NCBI GenBank assembly: GCA_035967975.1
Contig: JAWQFQ010000007.1
Location: 33,234 to 97,233, forward strand
Direction of reading: 5' to 3'
DNA length: 64,000 bases
Source of the DNA: Scytonema sp035967975
GTDB lineage: Bacteria; Cyanobacteriota; Cyanobacteriia; Cyanobacteriales; Nostocaceae
Part shown: piece after piece, positions 42,323 to 49,724 of the stretch
How positions within the stretch are numbered: position 1 is the stretch's first letter
How the letters are laid out: each line of letters opens with the position of its first letter
Program-made: the position numbers and the translations under genes
Notes under the pieces: model-generated
What the model saw: only the letters and a program-made list of their open reading frames with translations
The model's database searches: none
What the model was told of the DNA's origin: nothing

Positions 42323-45055
42323 ATGAAATTAGGGCAACTTGTTCCCAGTCTGTTGCTGACAGGCACAATAGTTGTGTTAGTCACAAGTCCTACCAGGAGT
42401 GAGGAAATATTATTAATTAAGCTGAAAAACAACACAGCATCTACTGACAAGAGCGTGAAATTTACTCGACCAGCACCTCTAGTGACCAAAGCGCAACCTG
42501 TGGAACTGATTAGAAACATTCAACCCCTGAGTGAGATAGAGCGTCCGATCACTAGCGCCCAAATGTTGGTACAACTACCAACACCAAACTCATCCTCTAC
42601 AGAGAAAATTGTACCCATCACAGGAGTTAGAGCAAATCCTACTGACAAAGGCGTGGAGGTGATTTTACAGACATCCTTTGCTCAAAAGTTGCAAGCCATA
42701 AATCGTAGCACGGGTAATAACTTCGTTGCTGATATCCCTAACGCACAGCTACAGCTTCCGTCAGGCGATGCTTTTGTATTCCGTTCGGAAAAGCCAATCA
42801 AAGGAATTACGGAAATAACGGTAACAAATTTTAATGCTAATATCGTCCGGATAACGGTGACGGGTGAAGCAGGATTGCCAAAGGTGGAGTTGTTTGACAG
42901 CAACGAAGGTTTGATTTTCGGATTAACACCAGCTGCAGAAGCAGCGCACAAACCCACTCCTCAGCCCGAAGCAACTCCGGAGTCACAAAAGCCTGAACCT
43001 AAGCCTGGGAGTGAAACACTGCAAGAGAAACCGTCCGTACAACAAGAAGAGCGGATTGAGTTATTGGTAACGGGACAGCAGGAAGATGATTATTATGTCC
43101 CGAATGCTAGAGTTGGTACGCGAACCAATACCCCTCAGCGCGACATTCCTCAATCGATTCAAGTAGTGCCTCGGCAAGTGATTGAGGATCAGCAGGCAAC
43201 TAGCGCAGAGGAAGTTTTAAGAAACGTGCCAGGTGTAGCGCAACAATATCCATCTCGACTCTTTCCTGGAGCTAGCTTTTCAATTAGAGGCTTCACTTCT
43301 AATAATTATCTCAGAAATGGGTTGCAAGACACTACAATTGCGTCGTTGGGCTTTGATCCAGCTTTAACTGACCGGATTGAAGTACTTAAAGGACCTGCTT
43401 CCGTTCTCTATGGTCAAGGCTCCCTTGGGGGCAGCATTAACTTTGTTACCAAGCAACCATTGAACCAGCCCTTCTACTTACTAGAAGGCTCTGTTGGCAA
43501 CTTTAATTTTTATCGAGGGGCGCTTGACTTTTCTGGTCCGGTGAATGCTAACCGAACAGTTCTGTATCGCTTAAACGCTGCGGCTCAAACTTCAGACAGC
43601 TTTGTAGATTTTTTTGATAGCCAGCGTTATGCTGTTGCACCTGCTTTGACTTGGTTAATTAGTGACAAAACAAAGCTTTCTCTGGAGTTCGAGTATTTGG
43701 AGGCACTTCAGAATTATGACTCTGGTCTTCCAGCACAAGGGACTGTTTTATCTAATCCTTTTGGTGAGATTAAGCGCAATCGCAATAGCGGCGAACCTTC
43801 AGATAAAAACGATTTTCGCACCTATCGAATTGGTTATGACTTTGAGCACCGCTTTAGCGATAACTGGCAAATGCGTAGTGCTTTTCGAGTTTCGTTTCTC
43901 CGCTTAGATCGAGATTATGTTCTCTCCACAGGGCTACTTAGTGACAATCGCACCTTAAATCGAGTTTATTCAGTTCAAGATTTGAGAGATAACCTCTACA
44001 ATTTGGACAATTACATTGTCGGCAAGTTTGCTACGGGCAGTATTCAGCACCAGCTTGTTGTCGGTTTCAACTTATCGAGACTGGATGAGACTAACGATAG
44101 CGTTGTTGGTCAGGCGGCTCGTCTGGATGTCTTCAATCCCGTATATGATCAACCGAGGGGAGCAATTACCAGTCGAAATGATCTCGAGTTTAGATCGGAC
44201 GCATTAGGCATTTACGTTCAAGATCAAATCACACTAGTGCAAAACTTCAAATTACTTCTTGGTGGGCGCTTTGATATTGCCAGTCAAAAGCGAGAAAATT
44301 TGTTGGCATCAACAAGTCAATTTCAGCAAGATGAGGTTTTCAGCCCACGAGTTGGGATTGTCTATCAGCCGATTCAACCGATTTCACTTTACGCCAGCTA
44401 CAGTCGCTCGTTTCAACCCGCCAATTCTGCTTTTAGTAACCTGTTCCCTAGACCAGAACGTGGCACTCAATATGAAGTGGGCATTAAGGCGGATTTGAGC
44501 GATCGCCTATCTACAACTCTGGCATTTTATGATCTGACCCGCTCTAACGTGCTAACGGCTGATCCAAACAATCCCGCGAATACCATTCCGGTAGGTGAAC
44601 AGAACAGTCAGGGCATTGAGTTTGACCTATCTGGTGAAATTTTACCGGGATGGAATATCATTGCTGGCTACTCTTATACCGACGCTCGTGTCACAAAGGA
44701 CAATCCATCTGGTAACAATCCATCTAATGAAGGCAACTACATCAATAATGTTCCCAAACATAGTTTCAACTTGTGGACAACTTACGAAATCCAGTCAGGT
44801 AATTTGAAGGGTTTGGGTTTTGGATTGGGGTTGTTTTACGCTGGAGAACGTCAGGGAGACTTAGCAAATTCATTTGAACTGCCGAGTTACTTACGTACTG
44901 ATGCTGCTATCTTCTACAAACGGGAACAATTCCGAGCTGCACTCAACTTCAGAAATCTGTTTGACATTGAGTATTTTGAGTCTTCCTTGAGCAGAGGACG
45001 CGTTTTCTATGGCGCTCCATTCACGGTTTTGGGAACAATTTCATGGCAATTTTAA
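42323..45055 (+). CDS. TonB-dependent siderophore receptor with AMIN domain
   Basis: 910 residues. A signal peptide (MKLGQLVPSLLLTG...) is followed by an AMIN domain at about residues 95-200, as in many cyanobacterial receptors, then a Pro/Glu-rich linker. The plug starts near 265 (RDIPQSIQVVPRQVIEDQQ, VLRNVPGV, FSIRGF, DRIEVLKGPASVLYGQGSLGG). The rest is a 22-strand-type barrel ending in the outer-membrane signature ...GTISWQF with terminal Phe. It imports ferric siderophores across the outer membrane using TonB energy. The divergent NRPS promoter duplication and the binding protein after it suggest it could take up the cluster's own product. The specific ligand is unknown. Confidence 0.95.
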   Translation: MKLGQLVPSLLLTGTIVVLVTSPTRSEEILLIKLKNNTASTDKSVKFTRPAPLVTKAQPVELIRNIQPLSEIERPITSAQMLVQLPTPNSSSTEKIVPITGVRANPTDKGVEVILQTSFAQKLQAINRSTGNNFVADIPNAQLQLPSGDAFVFRSEKPIKGITEITVTNFNANIVRITVTGEAGLPKVELFDSNEGLIFGLTPAAEAAHKPTPQPEATPESQKPEPKPGSETLQEKPSVQQEERIELLVTGQQEDDYYVPNARVGTRTNTPQRDIPQSIQVVPRQVIEDQQATSAEEVLRNVPGVAQQYPSRLFPGASFSIRGFTSNNYLRNGLQDTTIASLGFDPALTDRIEVLKGPASVLYGQGSLGGSINFVTKQPLNQPFYLLEGSVGNFNFYRGALDFSGPVNANRTVLYRLNAAAQTSDSFVDFFDSQRYAVAPALTWLISDKTKLSLEFEYLEALQNYDSGLPAQGTVLSNPFGEIKRNRNSGEPSDKNDFRTYRIGYDFEHRFSDNWQMRSAFRVSFLRLDRDYVLSTGLLSDNRTLNRVYSVQDLRDNLYNLDNYIVGKFATGSIQHQLVVGFNLSRLDETNDSVVGQAARLDVFNPVYDQPRGAITSRNDLEFRSDALGIYVQDQITLVQNFKLLLGGRFDIASQKRENLLASTSQFQQDEVFSPRVGIVYQPIQPISLYASYSRSFQPANSAFSNLFPRPERGTQYEVGIKADLSDRLSTTLAFYDLTRSNVLTADPNNPANTIPVGEQNSQGIEFDLSGEILPGWNIIAGYSYTDARVTKDNPSGNNPSNEGNYINNVPKHSFNLWTTYEIQSGNLKGLGFGLGLFYAGERQGDLANSFELPSYLRTDAAIFYKREQFRAALNFRNLFDIEYFESSLSRGRVFYGAPFTVLGTISWQF

Positions 45056-45116
45056 TATTAGATGATACTTTAGCTAGGGTCGAAGGAATTTATTACTAAA
45101 CTCCCCCCTTTCATCT

Positions 45117-45160
45117 GAAACCGTGCGTGCGGGCTTTCACCGCACACAGCTAAGAGCGTG
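45117..45160. other. Possible relic of a group II intron 3' region
   Basis: aaccgtgcgtgcgg...ccgcacacagct resembles the stem found at the ends of bacterial group II introns and next to their maturase genes. No maturase frame is present. Weak, motif-level evidence only. Confidence 0.2.
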
Positions 45161-45239
45161 TGTTATCTTTTTGTCACTGTCAGACTTCCTAACCCCATAA
45201 CTTACAAAATTAGGAATATCGTCAACCCACTCCCAGTCT

Positions 45240-45281
45240 ATTATTGATGATTTGTTTAAATACCTAGTAAACACTTCTTAA
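45240..45281 (+). pseudogene. 3' stub of a second siderophore-binding-protein gene
   Basis: Reads IIDDLFKYLVNTS then TAA, against VIDDLFKYLVNTP then TAA at the end of the intact binding-protein gene at 46376-46416. The DNA also matches beyond the stop (aaactcatg versus aaacccatg). Upstream similarity is lost. It is the tail of a deleted paralogue located just before the surviving gene. Confidence 0.75.
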
Positions 45282-45456
45282 ACTCATGATCAAACACTTA
45301 ATTATTTTGTATCTACTCACAATCAGGCATGAGTGTTCTCTGGAGAACCATTAACTTTCATTGGAACAATTTATTAGTAGTTTTGAGATATTTTTAAGTG
45401 GGCGTTTATTACCTGCTTTAAAATATAAATAAGGATGTAAATGTTTTTTATTTACA

Positions 45457-46416
45457 ATGTTTTTACGCCGCCTTAACCATATATTGTTCTTAGGGTTTTT
45501 AACGCTTACCCTTATTTCAGCTTGCAGCAAAGATATTAGCCATCGTGTTACAAGCGTGAAACAGCTAGCCGCAGAATGTCTTGTGGTGCAGCATATGTTG
45601 GGAGAAACTTGTATACCCCGCAATCCTCACCGTATTGTCACTTTATGGCCAAACATTTTGGGTAATACACTTGCATTGAATGTCAAACCAGTTGCCTCGA
45701 CATACTATACAGCTCAAATTTTGCCAGAACTTCACGATCAAGGAGATGGCATTGAATTTGTTGGTAATATAACTGAACCAAATTTAGAAAAGATTTTGCT
45801 GCTTAAGCCTGATTTAATTTTGGCTAACTCTAAGTTGCAGAATATCTACGAGCAGCTGTCTTACATTGCACCCACTGTCATTATGGACCTCCCTTTTCCA
45901 CCTCCTCCTTGGAAGCAACAATTAATAGAACTTGCTAATGTACTCGGGAAGAAAGAGGCGGCTAACAGCTTGATAGATGAATATTGGCAACGGATTGAAA
46001 AACTTCAGCAAGCTCTAGGCGATCGCCGTCGCCAAATGCAGGTGTCAGTTGCTACTGTATCTTTAAATCACGGAATATACGCATATGGACAAAACCATCC
46101 TGTTGGCAGAGTCCTAAACGATCTTAGAATACAACGCCCACCAGCACAAAGAAGAGATTTCTACTATCTGAGCAATATTTCTGAAGAACATCTATCTGAT
46201 ATTGATGGCGATGTTCTCTTCTTTTTATACTGGAGAGGGAAGGATGCTAAAGAGGTTTTAGAGAAATTTCAACAAAAACCTTTGTGGCGACAACTCAAAG
46301 CAGTTCAACACAATCAGGTTTATTTTGTAAATGCAGCATACTGGCACGAGACTGATATTTTATCAATTAACGCAGTTATTGATGACTTGTTCAAATACTT
46401 AGTCAACACACCCTAA
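45457..46416 (+). CDS. Iron-siderophore ABC transporter substrate-binding lipoprotein (FecB/FhuD type)
   Basis: 319 residues with a lipoprotein signal (LTLISAC). The body has the periplasmic-binding helical-backbone pattern of class III proteins: HRIVTLWPNILGNTLALNVKPV, then NLEKILLLKPDLILANS, YIAPTVIMDLPFP, and a C-terminal NAVIDDLFKYLV. These bind ferric siderophores in the periplasm and hand them to an inner-membrane ABC importer. No importer permease or ATPase of the FecCDE type is seen in the window, so it must use one encoded elsewhere. It follows the receptor by about 400 bp on the same strand, the usual receptor-binding protein pairing of cyanobacteria. Confidence 0.92.
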   Translation: MFLRRLNHILFLGFLTLTLISACSKDISHRVTSVKQLAAECLVVQHMLGETCIPRNPHRIVTLWPNILGNTLALNVKPVASTYYTAQILPELHDQGDGIEFVGNITEPNLEKILLLKPDLILANSKLQNIYEQLSYIAPTVIMDLPFPPPPWKQQLIELANVLGKKEAANSLIDEYWQRIEKLQQALGDRRRQMQVSVATVSLNHGIYAYGQNHPVGRVLNDLRIQRPPAQRRDFYYLSNISEEHLSDIDGDVLFFLYWRGKDAKEVLEKFQQKPLWRQLKAVQHNQVYFVNAAYWHETDILSINAVIDDLFKYLVNTP

Positions 46417-46456
46417 ACCCATGCTTTAGACAGTCACAATGGAAAGCTTTGGTGCT

Positions 46457-48268
46457 TTATTTCACACCCGACTGCACCTGCCATAAACCAGCATAAATCC
46501 CATTCTTATCCAACAATTCTTTGTGAGTTCCCGACTCAACTAATTCACCATATTCCATTACATAAATGCGATCGGCATTGCGGATAGTGGAAAGACGATG
46601 CGCGATCGCTATCGTAGTCCGATTAACAGTAATCCGTTCTAAAGAACGCTGAATAGCAGCTTCTGTTTCATTATCCACCGCTGATGTGGCTTCATCTAAA
46701 ACTAAGATAGGTGGATTTTTCAAAACCGCTCTAGCGATCGCAATCCTTTGACGTTGTCCACCAGATAATTTTTGCCCTCGTTCCCCGACTATTGTCTCAT
46801 AACCTTGGGGTAGCTGCATAATAAATTCATGAGCTTCGGCAATTTTCGCAGCTTCTATTATTTCCTCATCCCTAGCGTCAAATCTACCATAAGCAATATT
46901 CTCTGCAACAGTACCGTGAAATAAGAATACGTCCTGACTTACCAAACCGATACTGCGACGCAAATCGTATAAATTTAATTCCTGGATATCAACACCATCA
47001 ATAGTAATCCTTCCAGAGGAAACATCATAAAATCGCAGTAATAATTTCACTAAAGTGCTTTTCCCTGAGCCTGTAGAACCAACAATAGCGATAGTTTTTC
47101 CGGCGGGAATATGTAAGGATAGTTTTTTAATAACTGGTTCTCTATCGTGATAGGCGAAAGTAATTTCTTGTAAGTCAATTTCACCACGAACTTTATCAAT
47201 AGGTAAAAGAGTCTCTCCTGTAATAATATTGACGGGAGTATCTAACAAATTCATAACACGATTCGTAGAAGCCATTGACCTTTGATACTTGTCAAATATT
47301 TCCCCTAATGAGACTAAAGGCCACAATAGTCTCTGTACTAAAATGAGTAAAACACTGTAATTACCAATTGATATTTGACCAGCATATGTTGCCATCCCTC
47401 CCCAAAATAGTAAGGCTGTAAACCCTACTAAAACTAGCATTCTGATTACGGGAATAAATGCTGCAGAAAGTTTAATTGCTTTGGTATTACTTTTTCTATA
47501 TGCTTCACTGTCTCCAGCTAATCTAGCACTTTCATAATCTTCCGCTGTAAAACTTTTAATTGTATTAATCCCACTGATATTATTTGCCAACCGTGAGTTC
47601 AAAAAACTTACCCTTTCCCGTACCTCAGCATAACGGTCTTCCAGACGTTTTTGATAAATAAAGGAACCCCAAACAATAAATGGCATTGGCAACATTGCTG
47701 CCAAAGTAATAGAGGGAGGTAAAATAAAGAAAGCACCGACAGTTAAAATGAGGAGTGAGGTGGTAATTTGGATGATTTCATTAGCTCCAAAATTCAAAAA
47801 ATCTTCTAGCTGGTTGATATCGTCATTCAAAATTGACATCAAACCACCAGTGCTGCTTTCTTCAAAATAAGCTGAATCTAATTCCTGTAGATGATTATAG
47901 GCATCTAAGCGTAAATCATGCTGAATATTTTGAGCTAAATTCCGCCAAAGTCTATCAAAACCGTACTCAAAAGTTGATTCTAGTATCCAGATAATAACGG
48001 TAACAAATGAAAGCAATGAAAATTGCCAGAATACATCTTCTACACCCAACTTTGCAATAAAAGAATCTTGCTGCTTCACCAGAATATCCACTGCTATCCC
48101 AATTAACCACGGGGGTGCCAAATCTAGAACCTTGTTGATGATAGAACATAATGTTGCTTGCCAAATTTGTTGGCGATACTGGCGTCCATACCGTAGTAAA
48201 CGTTGCAGAGGATGGGTTGAATTCCCAGGCTTCTTCAACACCCTAGAAGATTTTAATGTCATTGTCAC
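46457..48268 (-). CDS. ABC transporter, fused permease-ATPase (MsbA/exporter type)
   Basis: 603 residues. The N-terminal half (about 30-330) has six membrane segments of the type 1 ABC exporter fold. The C-terminal ATPase has Walker A VGSTGSGKSTLVKL, Q-loop SQDVFLF, signature LSGGQRQRIAIARA, Walker B ILVLDEATSAVD and the H-loop AIAHRLSTI. As a homodimer it would export a hydrophobic or peptidic substrate across the inner membrane. Its place beside siderophore uptake genes and near an NRPS-PKS cluster with no other exporter makes it a candidate for product export, but lipid or other substrates are equally compatible. It is convergent with the binding-protein gene (40 bp between stops). Confidence 0.93.
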   Translation of the reverse strand: MTMTLKSSRVLKKPGNSTHPLQRLLRYGRQYRQQIWQATLCSIINKVLDLAPPWLIGIAVDILVKQQDSFIAKLGVEDVFWQFSLLSFVTVIIWILESTFEYGFDRLWRNLAQNIQHDLRLDAYNHLQELDSAYFEESSTGGLMSILNDDINQLEDFLNFGANEIIQITTSLLILTVGAFFILPPSITLAAMLPMPFIVWGSFIYQKRLEDRYAEVRERVSFLNSRLANNISGINTIKSFTAEDYESARLAGDSEAYRKSNTKAIKLSAAFIPVIRMLVLVGFTALLFWGGMATYAGQISIGNYSVLLILVQRLLWPLVSLGEIFDKYQRSMASTNRVMNLLDTPVNIITGETLLPIDKVRGEIDLQEITFAYHDREPVIKKLSLHIPAGKTIAIVGSTGSGKSTLVKLLLRFYDVSSGRITIDGVDIQELNLYDLRRSIGLVSQDVFLFHGTVAENIAYGRFDARDEEIIEAAKIAEAHEFIMQLPQGYETIVGERGQKLSGGQRQRIAIARAVLKNPPILVLDEATSAVDNETEAAIQRSLERITVNRTTIAIAHRLSTIRNADRIYVMEYGELVESGTHKELLDKNGIYAGLWQVQSGVK

Positions 48269-48430
48269 TGTCTTTTATACTTGAGTACTTACTAAGTAGT
48301 CTTCATGAACCACTTACATTAATATCCCATAAAAATCTTCCTCCCTCCACACCCTATTTTGAAATTAGCCTTTATTGCGGATTCAGTAGTAACAGCGAAA
48401 ACATTGGTGTTGCGTTGTTCTTGTTCTTTC

Positions 48431-48479
48431 GCCCGGAAATAAATTTCGGGCTCAAAGCTCAAGTCCATTTCAATGGACT
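48431..48479. repeat. Left arm of a 49-bp inverted repeat
   Basis: Contains two small palindromes, cccggaaataaatttcggg and agtccatttcaatggact. The right arm at 49186-49235 is its reverse complement with a few mismatches. The two bracket about 805 bp without a gene. Confidence 0.85.
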
Positions 48480-48576
48480 GAAATTAAGACAAATTGCGAT
48501 TAAGGGATTCGACCGTTATGTTATTTGCTAACAAAATCATCAATTAATCTGTATTTCCTCACGTTGCGAGACTCTA

Positions 48577-48740
48577 AGAGGATGTTTGAAAAGTGGTTTG
48601 CTGTAATTTAAGCACTGGTTGATCCCCCCTAGCCCCCCTTAAAAAGGGGGGAAAATAATCTTAAAGTCCCCCTTTTTAAGGGGGATTTAGGGGGATCTTG
48701 AATATGATCTACTGATGAAAGGACTTTTCAAACATCCTCT
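48577..48740. mobile_element. MITE-like element with 18-bp terminal inverted repeats
   Basis: Ends are agaggatgtttgaaaagt and acttttcaaacatcctct, exact inverted repeats. The inside has a second long dyad of ccccctt/aaggggg runs (cccttaaaaaggggg and ccccctttttaaggggg). 164 bp, no coding capacity, so it would need a transposase in trans. Confidence 0.8.
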
Positions 48741-49185
48741 AAGGGGAGACATTGCGTGAACGCTCTTACTCCTAAGAAACACATTTTAAAACCCATATAT
48801 AGCAAGGGTTACAGAATACTGTGTTTCTTCCATATTTTACGGGAGCGAGTACTGCGCCCGTCAGAAGCTTATATCTTGCACTTGGGGCAAAAACCGGGTT
48901 TCTTTCCAATCATATTGCTTGAAAAGCTTAATATATCGTTCTCCAAGCTCGGTTTTTTAGGTCTTGTTGAGAATGGTGCAAGATGTCAGATTACCAAAAC
49001 CTTTATTCAGCAGAGTTTGAGAATTTTGCAGCAAATGCGGATTATGAGAATACGTTGTCAAAGTATTTTATCTCAAGTCTTTGCGCCATAAGCATTTTAG
49101 GCAGTTTTTTGAATCTGTGCGAGAAATCCGGATTAAGAGGCAATTTTACCAAAGTCTTCTACAAAGAGGATTGGGCGAGAATATT

Positions 49186-49235
49186 AGTCCATTTTAATGG
49201 ACTTTAGCTTTGAGCCCGAAATTTATTTCCGGGCC
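49186..49235. repeat. Right arm of the 49-bp inverted repeat
   Basis: Reverse complement of the element at 48431-48479 (agtccattttaatggact then gcccgaaatttatttccggg). Confidence 0.85.
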
Positions 49236-49322
49236 GACAGACAACGCTTTTAGGCGGACGAACTCATTATAACCAGATTAATGGTAATAAATCTCAAGAA
49301 ATTTTCGATAAATTTTTAAGCC

Positions 49323-49362
49323 TAGGGTGTTGGGTGTGGGGTATAGGGTGTAGAGTGTAAGT
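49323..49362. repeat. GGGTGTAG-type short tandem repeats
   Basis: Variants of a seven-base unit (gggtgtg, gggtata, gggtgta) in a row, upstream of the acylase gene. Related runs occur at 50311, 55236-55378 and 63950-64000. Confidence 0.75.
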
Positions 49363-49724
49363 GGCGCTTATGTTTGAAATGAATAAATACTTAATCTTAT
49401 AAGGATTGTTGCTTGCCAGAAATTTATTGAAAAAACTTGTTAAGTGTCTTGTGGATTGTCTGACTTCATAATACTATTTAATGATTCCCACTCAGAAATT
49501 GCCAGGAATATCACAATCTGTGGTTTTCGCACAGATTGGACTTGTCTTGCTCGATCGACAACCCCTAGCCATAGATTGAATATAGGCTTTTCAGGCAAAG
49601 TTAAAGCCTAGTTGATCGCACAACCCACTAAACATGGGTTCCCGTGACTGCAACTGAAAAAAGAATTCTGACTTCCGGCTTCCGACTTCTTACGTCCGCC
49701 TTCATGCATTCCCCTACCGGAAAT

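Larger units (their letters stand above)
48269..49724. other. 1.45-kb non-coding region rich in mobile-type repeats
   Basis: No convincing gene: the open frames here have no recognisable motifs. The region contains an inverted pair at 48431 and 49186, a MITE-like element at 48577-48740, a third imperfect palindrome near 48880-48970 (ttgcact...ggtgcaa with two cgggtttct/cggtttttt pieces), heptameric repeats at 49323-49362, and the acylase promoter region at the end. Confidence 0.7.

Noticed and set aside
48756..49091. An open frame of 111 codons in the repeat-rich gap
   Set aside because: It shows no recognisable motif, crosses palindromic repeat DNA and has no clear ribosome site. I treat it as chance.
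49644..49724. GTG start of the acylase at 49644
   Set aside because: The extra N-terminus is encoded by ttctgacttccg-type repeats and precedes a good signal sequence starting at 49725.
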